DNA of 64,000 nt from positions 2,170,001-2,234,000 of the forward strand of contig OY761615.1 in NCBI GenBank assembly GCA_963664845.1. The letters run 5' to 3'. Origin of the DNA: CAIYTF01 sp963664845. GTDB taxonomy: Bacteria; Bacteroidota; Ignavibacteria; Ignavibacteriales; Ignavibacteriaceae. Shown in pieces: positions 7,964 through 16,350 of this stretch. The position numbers and the translations under genes were made by a program. The first letter of the stretch is position 1. Each line of letters opens with the position of its first letter. Under the pieces are notes generated by a model. That model was not told the origin of the DNA. It made no database searches and saw nothing but the letters and a program-made list of their open reading frames with translations.

Positions 7964-10070
7964 AATAAGAAGTGCAAACAGTCACCAAAATAATCAGGAT
8001 AATTTAATAGCTAGTATATTTAGCAACTATTATATGTCAGATTCTTCAAAAAAAATATATGAATTTTCATTAGGAATGGCATTTTTTTTAGATCGATTAG
8101 TAAAAATTGACGGACATGGACACTCAAATATTTCAGACGGTAAATATTCCATAGATAAAATTATTAAGTTCAGCAATAAATTTATTAATTCATCGATATT
8201 TTTAACCGACCACAACACTTTAGAGCACTTTCCATTGGTCATAAAATATTTACTCGAAGACCCTTTTGCAGCTAAAAAAAACTTTATAATTCCAGGTATT
8301 GAATTTACTTGCAACTACATGGGGCATCGCTGTCACGTAATACTTTTTAACAATGATGATGACAAAATTACAAAGTCGTTAATTACAAAACAAAGAAAAA
8401 TGTATATAGTTCGCGAATGCAACCGACTTAAGAGAATTGCAGGGTTTTCAGGTAAATATTATGATATGAATGAATATATGCTATTTTGCGGCAAAAGAAC
8501 TCCTAATTGGACCCTTACATATCTATTCTTACAAAAGCATCACCCCATGGTCCTTGCAAAAAAAATTATGAAAATGTCACGAGACACTGTTTTAGAGGCT
8601 AAATGGATTAACTCCATTCTTGAATTAAAGGAAGTATATAGTTATGCTCAAAATAATAATTCACTAATATTTCTTTGCCACTTGGGAGATCTTGATAATT
8701 CGCTTGGTAAAGGAGTTATTGCTGACTTACTTAAGGAATTTCCAAAATTATATTTTGATGTATCAAAAAACCGTAGACATAAAGCGATACCATCAACTAT
8801 ATCAAAAAACGGTAACATAACTCACCAATTATATTCTCGTCCCGTTTTAGTTGGAACGGATTTTCACGACGCTCTTCCTAATCCTAAATTAATCGATCAT
8901 AATCTAAAACATTGTCTGCTAAAGAATCTAACTTTGAATTCGATCAAGAACATTGATTTACCCCCGATTATATTTCAAATTATTTTCGGGACAACTCGAA
9001 TAATAAGTTCTGTTAAATTGCTTCGGAGTGCTTTGAATAAAAATGATTTAAAATCATTATTTAAAAGCTACAAAAGATATAGCGCTGTAAATCAAAAATT
9101 TATTGAAACAACCATAGGTTTTTATATCTCAAAAAGAATAATAGCCGAATCCCTATTATATGATATAATGGAACCAAAAGACGACATGTTGATTTACCAA
9201 AACATTAGTGCGATTATGACAATATTCAAGAGAAAGTCACGCTTAACCGGCGAGCTAAGCGAGCAACTCCCCTTTGTCTTTGCTTTTGGAGACATTCTCC
9301 TAAGACTAGGTCTCTATCCACTATATAGCGAGTTAATTTCCTATTACGTGACAGACATTCCCACTAATTTGTCTATTGGATATAATCAGTTTATTTGCTT
9401 GTGCGATGTTGATTTGCTAATTAATGAATTAAATAATGATTTTCGTCAATTAAATAGAAGCCAGATAAGCGAGTACTCTATTATTTGGAGGCAAAAGACA
9501 AAACAATCAGCTTTCAACACAGTTTTACGGACCTATCTTTATCCGGAAAACGTAAGAAATGGAATTACAAAAGCAGTTGCTCGCAAATCAACAAACCTGT
9601 TATTAAATCAAAGAACGGGTTCTGATATAGAATGCTTAAATGCTTATAAAAATTTAGTATATGATCATATTGGTGCAACCATTATAATTGAGGATGAAGT
9701 GGATTATATCAAATTACTTAGTAATTTGATATACCCCAGAAATTGGAAACTAATAAGCGCTGAAGAAAAACCACGGCAAGATTACCACCATCGATTATGG
9801 CTTTTATTTGAGTATAGTGGAGCTAAAATTAATTTTCAATTTGAGTTGATGATTAAAAGTAGAAGTGATTTTGTTATTGGGCGCGCATATCAATGGAAAG
9901 AGAAAAACTGTTCTTTAGCAATTTCCACGTCTCCTTGGTGGAAAGAAAACTTTTTTGATCGTCAATTGGCCTTAAAAAACTATTGTAAATACAAAAGCAG
10001 TAACAAAATGTTATTCGAAGAAGCGCTGAGATGGAAATTAGAAAACGAAAGAAATATTAAAAAGCGTTGA
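7953..10070 (+). CDS. PHP-domain phosphoesterase with large C-terminal extension
   Basis: About 705 aa from TTG 7953. Residues about 50-310 form a PHP domain with all usual metal ligands visible: DGHGHS (53-58), LTDHNT, PGIEFT with its Glu followed by H128 in HRCHVILF, a later FLCHLGD, and VGTDFHDA (D303, H305). It should be a metal-dependent phosphoesterase or nuclease. A helical middle region follows. Residues about 571-650 (DHIGATIIIEDEVDY, then KPRQDYHHRLWLLFEYSG and FQFELMI) resemble a diverged RelA/SpoT nucleotidyltransferase; this is a hunch. It is translationally coupled to the 2H-fold gene and has nothing in common with DNA polymerase PHP proteins beyond the fold. Likely a defence or nucleotide-signalling module. 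Confidence 0.7.
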   Translation: MENKIRSANSHQNNQDNLIASIFSNYYMSDSSKKIYEFSLGMAFFLDRLVKIDGHGHSNISDGKYSIDKIIKFSNKFINSSIFLTDHNTLEHFPLVIKYLLEDPFAAKKNFIIPGIEFTCNYMGHRCHVILFNNDDDKITKSLITKQRKMYIVRECNRLKRIAGFSGKYYDMNEYMLFCGKRTPNWTLTYLFLQKHHPMVLAKKIMKMSRDTVLEAKWINSILELKEVYSYAQNNNSLIFLCHLGDLDNSLGKGVIADLLKEFPKLYFDVSKNRRHKAIPSTISKNGNITHQLYSRPVLVGTDFHDALPNPKLIDHNLKHCLLKNLTLNSIKNIDLPPIIFQIIFGTTRIISSVKLLRSALNKNDLKSLFKSYKRYSAVNQKFIETTIGFYISKRIIAESLLYDIMEPKDDMLIYQNISAIMTIFKRKSRLTGELSEQLPFVFAFGDILLRLGLYPLYSELISYYVTDIPTNLSIGYNQFICLCDVDLLINELNNDFRQLNRSQISEYSIIWRQKTKQSAFNTVLRTYLYPENVRNGITKAVARKSTNLLLNQRTGSDIECLNAYKNLVYDHIGATIIIEDEVDYIKLLSNLIYPRNWKLISAEEKPRQDYHHRLWLLFEYSGAKINFQFELMIKSRSDFVIGRAYQWKEKNCSLAISTSPWWKENFFDRQLALKNYCKYKSSNKMLFEEALRWKLENERNIKKR

Positions 10071-10212
10071 CCTGATGAAAACGCCATTACTAATTTGATA
10101 CAATGATCCAAGAAAATAATCTTTAAATGAGTAAAATTGTATTTATCAATTCTTAGGAAGCTTATTTAACAGAAACGCTTTATATTTAATTCAGCAATCA
10201 GGTTTTAAGTAA

Positions 10213-10608
10213 TTATTCAAACAACCTTTCCAGCTCCTTCTTAATCTTCTTCTTGTCAATAACTACAGTTTCCACTTCCTGATGGTCTTTCCAGCCGAGC
10301 TGTTTCAGTGCAAAGATGCAGCCGGCAACTGGCAGCGTACCGGTTACCATACCGCGTTCCAGGGCAGCGGATTTCTTCAGGACCAGCCAGTCGGTGACTT
10401 CGCGGAGCTCTTCATTCCCATAAAGATAATGACGTGGGATTTTCATACGATAGGCAAATTCACTTACGACCGGTATATCTGTCTCTACGATATAGGCCCG
10501 GTATTGGGCTATTATGTCCTGCAACTCGGCCTTGGAGAAACGCGGTTTGCGGCCGGCGCCACGGGGATTTCTTTTCGTTTTCCTCACTGATCTCATTTCG
10601 CTCACCAT
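10213..10608 (-). CDS. Terminase small subunit-like DNA-packaging protein
   Basis: About 131 aa from the ATG at 10606-10608; an ATG at 10594-10596 with GGTGAG just upstream is an alternative. A longer frame to 10761 exists, but its extra N-terminus is not gene-like. The protein starts with a basic tail (KTKRNPRGAGRKPRFS), a helix-turn-helix region where PVVSEFAYRMKIPRHYLY fits the 'which cells to cut' pattern of small terminases, and ends in the family signature CIFALKQLGWKDHQEVE. Small terminases recognise the packaging site on phage DNA. No large terminase or capsid gene is visible, so the gene may serve packaging by a helper phage. Confidence 0.6.
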   Translation of the reverse strand: MVSEMRSVRKTKRNPRGAGRKPRFSKAELQDIIAQYRAYIVETDIPVVSEFAYRMKIPRHYLYGNEELREVTDWLVLKKSAALERGMVTGTLPVAGCIFALKQLGWKDHQEVETVVIDKKKIKKELERLFE

Positions 10609-10997
10609 GAAAATATTTATAATCTGGTATTTTAAAATTACTGAATAATATGCGACCGTAACAAGTGAAAAATATTTAGACGGGATTTTATTTTGCATGT
10701 TTTGATTTTTTTCGCTCACATCTGTATCACGACCTTCTGAAAGTACAACTATATGTAACAAAGTTAAACTAAAGTAAACAAAGTTTCAGCTTTTGGCCGG
10801 ACAGCGGGACGTGATTTCAGCGTCGTATAGAGCAAATAATCAGCTATCGAGAGAAAGAATCAGAATTTTTCAGAATTTTAAGAATTTTTCATACAGACCC
10901 ATAATTCATACCTAAAAAAATGGATTTATGGATTGCGCATGGAGAAATATTTATTTAGTTTTTCCATTATAATTTTTTGCGATAGGAGTTATAAGGC
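10609..10997. other. Divergent intergenic region of the element
   Basis: This stretch separates the terminase-like gene (minus) from the 10998 gene (plus) and must hold both promoters. It contains short AT-rich runs and repeated AGAATTTTTCAGAATTTTAAG-like segments near 10861-10890, but no clear operator dyad. Part of it (to 10761) is an open extension of the terminase-like frame that I consider noncoding. Confidence 0.4.
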
Positions 10998-11744
10998 ATG
11001 CGCGGCGAATTAATGGAAAGAGAACACCAGCGGAACATTCAATACGGGCGGGAAATTATCAAAAAAGCAAGATTAAACTACGATGAGTTTCTTGCCCTCT
11101 TCACTACTCACAAAGACATTTTCGGAAATGAAGTTTACTCGTACCAGGAATACGCACCCGATGATCACCGGGAGCGGCTTTTCTTTCTCCTAATCCTGCT
11201 GGCAAAACTTGAACATTTTGAAAAAGAAAGAAAATCAGAAGACACCTTAGTCTCAGGATATAAGTGGATAAATAAAGTTGTAATAATAATGGATTTGCTT
11301 GATACCCGACAAATACTGGACACCACAGGAATTAATTTTGCCGGAGCTGTTGATGAAGCAGCAAAGGCTCTCTACGAAGAAGTTAAGGATTCTACTGATT
11401 GGAAAGAATGGAAAACTGTATTCTCCTCAATGAGCTTTTATGGGATTGACAGTTACCTGGAAGATCTACGCGAACAGGTGTGTAAAAATGAGAACGTAAA
11501 AGAGCAATTCCGGAAAATGGATCAAAAGGAAGGCAAGGCGGCTACTATACGGAAAATCAAGGATTATCTCATTAAAACGAGACAATTGGAGGATCTTCGG
11601 AGTTCCAAGAAAAATGTCTCGGAACTATCCCGGGAAATTGCTGAAGAATTCGATACGCCCGAGAAGGCTGAGTCAATCCGGCAACGGCTCATTAATTTAA
11701 GGGATGGCAAGGAACTGCCAGACGAAAAGGATCCCCCCGACTAG
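10998..11744 (+). CDS. Hypothetical element protein, helical and charged
   Basis: A 248-aa protein preceded by AGGAG (10984-10988) at good distance from ATG 10998; a second ATG five codons later is possible. It is rich in K, E and D, with no signal peptide, no cysteine cluster and mostly helical prediction. The C-terminal 70 residues (from about KEGKAATIRKIKDYLIK) could form a coiled coil. I do not recognise the family. It is the first gene of the rightward element genes and ends about 110 bases before a strong terminator-like hairpin, so it may be transcribed on its own. Confidence 0.7.
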   Translation: MRGELMEREHQRNIQYGREIIKKARLNYDEFLALFTTHKDIFGNEVYSYQEYAPDDHRERLFFLLILLAKLEHFEKERKSEDTLVSGYKWINKVVIIMDLLDTRQILDTTGINFAGAVDEAAKALYEEVKDSTDWKEWKTVFSSMSFYGIDSYLEDLREQVCKNENVKEQFRKMDQKEGKAATIRKIKDYLIKTRQLEDLRSSKKNVSELSREIAEEFDTPEKAESIRQRLINLRDGKELPDEKDPPD

Positions 11745-11852
11745 ATTGTAAATAATATGTAAATGAAATTGTAAACTTTTAATCGAAAATTGTAATTGTT
11801 TACACCCTTTTTTACACCCTAACTTTGTTGTCACGTTTACGATGGATTCGTA

Positions 11853-11922
11853 GGCGGGGCGAAGTCTGAAGAGTTTTTTAACCGGCAGTGAGTGTTTCGC
11901 CCCGCTCATTGCCGGTTTTTTT
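11853..11922 (+). terminator. Terminator hairpin with upstream complement to its loop (possible pseudoknot/attenuator)
   Basis: A 12-bp stem (11881-11892 with 11905-11916, one G-U pair) encloses a 12-base loop and is followed by seven T residues, a textbook intrinsic terminator. Ten bases upstream at 11854-11863 (GCGGGGCGAA) are an exact complement of TTCGCCCCGC at 11896-11905, most of which is the hairpin loop. The RNA could therefore form a pseudoknot or an alternative antiterminator fold just before the next gene's ribosome binding site (11928-11932). Confidence 0.7.
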
Positions 11923-11938
11923 ATTCCAGGAGTTCATT

Positions 11939-12184
11939 ATGGCACGTGACTTATATCTCAGCCTTTCCTTCATGGCTTATAGTCTTGTTCAGCTGGAGCG
12001 GACAATTGAATCAATACAAGGCTCCCTGAATGACAAAGTCCCCAAAGAAACCGGGCAGCCTCCAAATTCCGGGGTTATTGACACACTGCTCTCCATCGGG
12101 CAAAAACACATTTCCGGGATAGAGCTGCTCCTAAAAACGGTCGGGGGCGTACTTACGCCAAATGAGGAGCAAGAAAATGAATAA
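11939..12184 (+). CDS. Small hypothetical protein of the element
   Basis: An 81-aa protein starting at ATG 11939 with AGGAG six bases upstream; a frame starting earlier (11888) would run through the terminator hairpin and is rejected. The first 30 residues (MARDLYLSLSFMAYSLVQLE) form an amphipathic helix, followed by a short linker and a second helix (IDTLLSIGQKHISGIELLLK). No known domain. It overlaps the HTH gene by 8 bases, so both are co-translated with the replication genes. Confidence 0.65.
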   Translation: MARDLYLSLSFMAYSLVQLERTIESIQGSLNDKVPKETGQPPNSGVIDTLLSIGQKHISGIELLLKTVGGVLTPNEEQENE

Positions 12185-12461
12185 GCAAATCATCATGTCG
12201 ACTGTTGACATTGAAGAGCTCACCCGCGCAGTGGCTGAGGAGGTTGTTAAAAGGCTTCGGAAGGAAGATCTGATCACTCCCGCAGATGAGCCACTGGTAA
12301 AGACCAAGGACCTTGCTAAAGAGTTAAAAGTAACCCCACAGACCATTATAGCCTGGGAAAAGGCCGGGAAAATACCATTCTACCGGCTGGCCAACAAAGT
12401 GTTTTTTAAACGCTCTGAAGTGGTTGAAGCAATGAAGAAAATAACCGTCAAGAGGTTTTAG
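12177..12461 (+). CDS. Helix-turn-helix (excisionase/MerR-like) DNA-binding protein
   Basis: A 94-aa protein starting at ATG 12177, with GAGGAG at 12164-12169 supporting this start. An N-terminal helix (MSTVDIEELTRAVAEEVVKR) is followed by a winged-helix DNA-binding domain of the excisionase/HTH_17 type: LVKTKDLAKELKVTPQTII, then WEKAGKIPFYRLANKVFFKRS. In Bacteroidota mobile elements such proteins stand next to replication and integrase genes and act as excision or copy-control factors. It ends right at the start of the ATPase gene (12462), so they form one operon. Confidence 0.8.
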   Translation: MNKQIIMSTVDIEELTRAVAEEVVKRLRKEDLITPADEPLVKTKDLAKELKVTPQTIIAWEKAGKIPFYRLANKVFFKRSEVVEAMKKITVKRF

Positions 12462-13523
12462 ATGCTGAAACCTGAATTTGACCTTGAAAGCATCGGGATT
12501 AATCCAGGAGACATCGAAAGCGATGCATCTGCATTACTGAATGGCTCATCACCGGGCAGCAACTTCTTCATCGTGAAACCGGTTATGGAGTGGAATGAGG
12601 AGGCCAGCCAAAGGCCAATCCCGAATAAACTAGTAGATACTCTCTGGTTTGAAGGAGAACTATGCATCTGTTACGCGGACACGAACCTCGGGAAATCTAT
12701 TCTCGCGGTACAAATTTCCGACAGTATAACAAAGGGCTGCCAGGCAGATATTTTCACTTTGGAAGCCGGAGCGCAGCCGGTACTCTATTTTGATTTTGAA
12801 CTCAGCGACAAGCAATTTCAGACCAGGTATACTGATGAATACGGAAATTTATACCAGTTTGATTCCAAGTTCCTCCGGGCCGAGATAAACCCGGAAACGA
12901 CCAAACCTGATCAGTTCCAGACCGTGGATGATTTTATCATATACAGTATTGAACACGAGATTATACGAACCGGCGTGAAGATCGTAATTGTCGATAACAT
13001 CACCTATCTCCGCAGCGAAACCGAAAAAGCAAAAGACGCCCTGCCATTGATGAAATTGCTTAAAGACCTGAAGAAAAAATATCACCTGTCGATTTTAGTG
13101 CTTGCCCATACTCCCAAACGAGACCAAATGAAACCTATAACCAGGAACGACCTTGCAGGCAGCAAGATGATCATAAATTTCTGTGACAGTGCCTTTGCGC
13201 TCGGGGAGAGCTGCAGGGATAAAAGTCTCCGGTATATAAAGCAGATGAAGCAGAGGAATTGCGAGAATACCTATGACGCTGAAAATGTAATTGTTATGGA
13301 GTTGAAGAAAGCTGCAGGGTTTTTGGGATTTCACTTCCATTCATACGGACAGGAACGTGAACACCTGAAAGATCAGAATGAGAAGGACCATCAAAACCGA
13401 CTTAATCAGGCTTTACTATTACGGGACGAAGGCAAGAGTAACGTTGAAATAGGTAAAATGTTAGGAGTCACGGAAGGCGCTATACGCAAAATGTTCAAGC
13501 ACCATGATAAAAAGAACCCTTAA
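12462..13523 (+). CDS. RepA/DnaB-type AAA ATPase (AAA_25), element replication helicase
   Basis: A 353-aa protein. A RecA-like ATPase core is clear: Walker A ADTNLGKS (residues 72-79), a Walker B strand (VKIVIVDNI) and a later strand ending in VLAHTPKR, typical of the RepA/AAA_25 family of hexameric plasmid and satellite helicases. The C-terminal 40 residues hold a helix-turn-helix (EGKSNVEIGKMLGVTEGAIR), which may bind the adjacent repeat array. The gene follows the HTH gene directly and is followed by the repeats and the zinc-finger/TOPRIM gene, so a role as replication initiator-helicase is inferred. Confidence 0.8.
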   Translation: MLKPEFDLESIGINPGDIESDASALLNGSSPGSNFFIVKPVMEWNEEASQRPIPNKLVDTLWFEGELCICYADTNLGKSILAVQISDSITKGCQADIFTLEAGAQPVLYFDFELSDKQFQTRYTDEYGNLYQFDSKFLRAEINPETTKPDQFQTVDDFIIYSIEHEIIRTGVKIVIVDNITYLRSETEKAKDALPLMKLLKDLKKKYHLSILVLAHTPKRDQMKPITRNDLAGSKMIINFCDSAFALGESCRDKSLRYIKQMKQRNCENTYDAENVIVMELKKAAGFLGFHFHSYGQEREHLKDQNEKDHQNRLNQALLLRDEGKSNVEIGKMLGVTEGAIRKMFKHHDKKNP

Positions 13524-13620
13524 CTCGTACTTTGCTCGTACCCCCTCGTACCAGGTACGAGCGGTACGATTGGTACGAGGGTACGAATGGTACGAGGGTA
13601 CGAGAATCCAATAGTACGAA
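13524..13620 (+). repeat. Array of GGTACGA iteron-like repeats (candidate replication origin)
   Basis: The gap between the ATPase and TOPRIM genes is filled with one 7-base unit. Three CTCGTAC copies (about 13524, 13535, 13545) are followed by six GGTACGA copies in the opposite sense at 13554, 13563, 13572, 13580, 13589 and 13598, mostly 9 bases apart, and a partial GTACGA at 13614. The two halves meet in a 17-base palindrome, CTCGTACCaGGTACGAG (13545-13561). A larger unit, GGTACGAGGGTACGA, occurs twice. Iterons beside a RepA-like gene suggest an origin or copy-control operator. Confidence 0.75.
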
Positions 13621-13632
13621 CAGAGATCAACA

Positions 13633-14979
13633 ATGACAATGCTGACAACAAATTTTGAGTTTACCCTGGAAAAGTATAAAGGCAAGCAAACAAGGTTTGC
13701 CTGTCCCGGATGCGGGCACCAGGGAACTTTCAGCCGTTATATTAACACGGCAACCGGAGAATACCTTTCGCCTTACTGCGGCAGGTGTGACCGGGAACTG
13801 AACTGCGGCTATCACCGGAAGCCTTCAGAGTTTTTGAGCATCCGGCAGCCTAAACAAGTTTACAACTATCCACAAAACTCTGCAGCCTATCGATACCGGG
13901 AAGCTGCCGTAAAAACAATTGAGGCTCATAACCTCATCGACCGGGAACTGTTTAAGAAAAGCCTGTCCGGGTACGAGCAGAATAAATTCACTATATATCT
14001 TACCGGATTATTCGGTGAGCTGGTTACACAGAAGATTATTGAAAAGTATTATATCGGATCTTCGAACCATTGGAAAGGTGCCACCGTGTTCTGGCAGATT
14101 GATGGTACGGGGAGAATACGAGCCGGGAAGGTTATGTTGTATGATCCTCACACGGGTAAACGTGTAAAAGAGCCCCAACGCTGTATTACCTGGGTGCATA
14201 AAATACTGCGGATGGAAGAGTATAGTTTGCGGCAGTGTTTCTTTGGGGAACACTTTCTGAAAAGTCAGCCCTTGCAGCCGGTGGCCATTGTTGAGAGCGA
14301 AAAGACCGCGGTTATTGCCAGCGCCTACTTGCCGGGCTTTATATGGCTTGCGTCGGGCGGTCTGAATAATTTATCACCGGAAAGGCTGCTGGTTCTCAAA
14401 GGCAGAAAGGTTCTGCTTTATCCTGATTCGAACGGATACGAAAAATGGATGGAGAAAACAAAGCATCTATTACCCGGTCTGGACATCAAAATATCTGACC
14501 TGCTCGAAAGAAAGGCAACCGAGGATGAGAAAAAAGCCGGGTATGACCTCGCAGACTATCTGACCAAACATCCGTTCTATGAACAGCAATTTGACGATGC
14601 GGAATTGCACTTGCCGGAAGCCAGGAAGGAAGAATTTATACTAAATGAAGATCCATACGATAGAGAGGATGAAGCTACTTTTACTGAGACTGCAGTTGAT
14701 TGCCAAAGTACGTACACTTTCAGCAGAAATGTAAAGGGTGAAGACTGGGACGACCGAATTATCAGAGTTGAACAGTTCGCGGATGTCGCTGCAAGGTGGA
14801 CGGGATCATTGAAACTGGACAGGGCAACCACGATACTGGATGTCTCCAAGTTTTACAAGGCTCACCTTGAAGTCGTTCTTTCCAACCAGGGAATAAGCAC
14901 TTACCTGCCCTACCTTGAAAGGTTGGAAAAAGTGGTTGAGATTCTATCAACCAGTGACCCAGAGATGTTCTCAAATTAA
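13633..14979 (+). CDS. DUF6371 zinc-finger/TOPRIM-like primase-related protein
   Basis: A 448-aa protein. The N-terminus has a zinc finger with C24, C27, C49 and C52 (CPGCGHQ ... CGRC), as in bacterial and phage primases. A middle region common to DUF6371 proteins follows. A TOPRIM-like segment starts near residue 217 (VAIVESEKTAVIAS, with the conserved Glu) and continues to a strand LLYPDSNG whose Asp fits the D-x-D position. The last 120 residues are variable and acidic. DUF6371 genes are frequent in Bacteroidota mobile elements, usually beside a RepA-like ATPase and integrase, exactly as here. Primer synthesis or replication initiation is the likely role. Confidence 0.75.
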   Translation: MTMLTTNFEFTLEKYKGKQTRFACPGCGHQGTFSRYINTATGEYLSPYCGRCDRELNCGYHRKPSEFLSIRQPKQVYNYPQNSAAYRYREAAVKTIEAHNLIDRELFKKSLSGYEQNKFTIYLTGLFGELVTQKIIEKYYIGSSNHWKGATVFWQIDGTGRIRAGKVMLYDPHTGKRVKEPQRCITWVHKILRMEEYSLRQCFFGEHFLKSQPLQPVAIVESEKTAVIASAYLPGFIWLASGGLNNLSPERLLVLKGRKVLLYPDSNGYEKWMEKTKHLLPGLDIKISDLLERKATEDEKKAGYDLADYLTKHPFYEQQFDDAELHLPEARKEEFILNEDPYDREDEATFTETAVDCQSTYTFSRNVKGEDWDDRIIRVEQFADVAARWTGSLKLDRATTILDVSKFYKAHLEVVLSNQGISTYLPYLERLEKVVEILSTSDPEMFSN

Positions 14980-15011
14980 ATTTTCCCAAAGACCTATTCC
15001 GCGTATAGGCA

Positions 15012-16274
15012 TTAACCGGGTAAGTCCGTTTCAATCAACTTCAATTTTGACGGATTCCCCCAAGCACGCCGAAGCTCTATTTCCTGAATGTTTTCCGTTA
15101 TCTTGATATACTTCTGAAGCATCTTTAGTGATTTATGCCCGGTGATTTTCATGACAATTTCCGGGCGCATACCTTTTTCAAGAGAGAGCGTTACGAACGT
15201 CCTGCGGGCTGTGTGGGTGCCAATTAACTCATATTTAAGTTTAATCTCTTCCTTACGCTCTGCTCCGATATATCTGACTTTTTTGATAGGCGTATTAATC
15301 TTAGCCTCCTTACAAACATCTTTCAGGTATTCATTCATTTTCTGGTTCGTAATGACCGGAAGTTTCCCCGCAGCCCGGTGCTTATCCACAATACTCATTG
15401 CAAAATCGTTCAACGGGACATAATATATATCTTTTGTCTTTTGCGCATGTAATTGCCATACTCCATTCTGAATATCAGAGAATCTAAAGGCTTCAATATC
15501 CCCGTAGCGTGCCCCGGTGAAGCAGCCGAAACAAAAGACATCCCGTATATTTGAGAACGATACGTTCGAAGAGAAATCATACCTGAACAAATTCATTAAC
15601 TCATTATCCGACAAAGCAATCAGGTCCGTTTCATTCCATTTACATTTGAAGTCTTTATAATCCATGTTTTTGTTCAGCTTGTGCTGGGTAGCCCAATTGA
15701 GAAAGACCTTCAGGTTTGAGACGAGTTTAGATACGGTGTTGTTGACCAGCTCTTTATCTGTGATTAGATAAGCGACAAACATATCATTGAAATAATGATC
15801 GATTGATTCAAAGGTGATCTTGTACCGCTTTGCCTCCTGGAAATTCAAAAGATGGGTCTGGAGTGTTTGAAAGCGCTGTATAGTCGGATACGAAACATCT
15901 GTTTTCTTTACCTCAATGTATGTTTCAAATGTCTTAAAGAAATCTACCGTTTCCTCCTTGAAATGGCTGATGATAATCCGCTTCAGTTCATCGTACGGGA
16001 TCTTTTCTTCCTTGAAACAGTTGATCTGATATACTCTGCGCACCTCCTGTTTGAACCGGCTGAGGAATGCATTTAATTCCGGGGCACCGGAATACTTATT
16101 TTTGCCGCGGGTTATGGCCTGCTGCTGCTCACTATCCCAGAATTGTTTTTCAATTCGCATGCCCGTATGAAGCTTGATGGTCTCATAGGCCTTTATTCCC
16201 CTGACGTAACAGAAAATTATCCTCTCCGGATTGGTAGTCCGTTGATTCGTATCGAGATAAAAACTGATCTGCAT
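15012..16274 (-). CDS. int: Tyrosine-type site-specific integrase, Bacteroidetes type
   Basis: A 420-aa tyrosine recombinase with the full catalytic set: R256 in TGARYGD, H354-x-x-R357 in GTHTARR, H380 in ITGHKS and Y389 in LQKYIKI; K279 is the probable beta-hairpin lysine. The N-terminus (ISFYLDTN, then GIKAYETIKLHTGMRIEK) is the arm-binding domain of Bacteroidetes integrases, followed by a SAM-like core-binding domain at about 110-205. It is convergent with the TOPRIM gene. Its 5' end faces the probable right end of the element, the usual position for an integrase next to its attachment site. Confidence 0.95.
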   Translation of the reverse strand: MQISFYLDTNQRTTNPERIIFCYVRGIKAYETIKLHTGMRIEKQFWDSEQQQAITRGKNKYSGAPELNAFLSRFKQEVRRVYQINCFKEEKIPYDELKRIIISHFKEETVDFFKTFETYIEVKKTDVSYPTIQRFQTLQTHLLNFQEAKRYKITFESIDHYFNDMFVAYLITDKELVNNTVSKLVSNLKVFLNWATQHKLNKNMDYKDFKCKWNETDLIALSDNELMNLFRYDFSSNVSFSNIRDVFCFGCFTGARYGDIEAFRFSDIQNGVWQLHAQKTKDIYYVPLNDFAMSIVDKHRAAGKLPVITNQKMNEYLKDVCKEAKINTPIKKVRYIGAERKEEIKLKYELIGTHTARRTFVTLSLEKGMRPEIVMKITGHKSLKMLQKYIKITENIQEIELRRAWGNPSKLKLIETDLPG

Positions 16275-16350
16275 GTATGTGCCCCTTTCCGGGATTGAAC
16301 CCTGTTTTTAAGGCAAAATTTTACGTACAAATACCGTTATAATTGACCAT

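Noticed and set aside
10609..10761. N-terminal extension of the terminase-like gene
   Set aside because: Extra residues lack family similarity; internal ATGs at 10608 and 10596 fit the usual basic N-terminus.
16285..16310. T-arm-like GGGTTCAATCCC on the minus strand, suggesting a tRNA
   Set aside because: No acceptor, anticodon or D arm can be folded around it, and the integrase start codon follows too closely.
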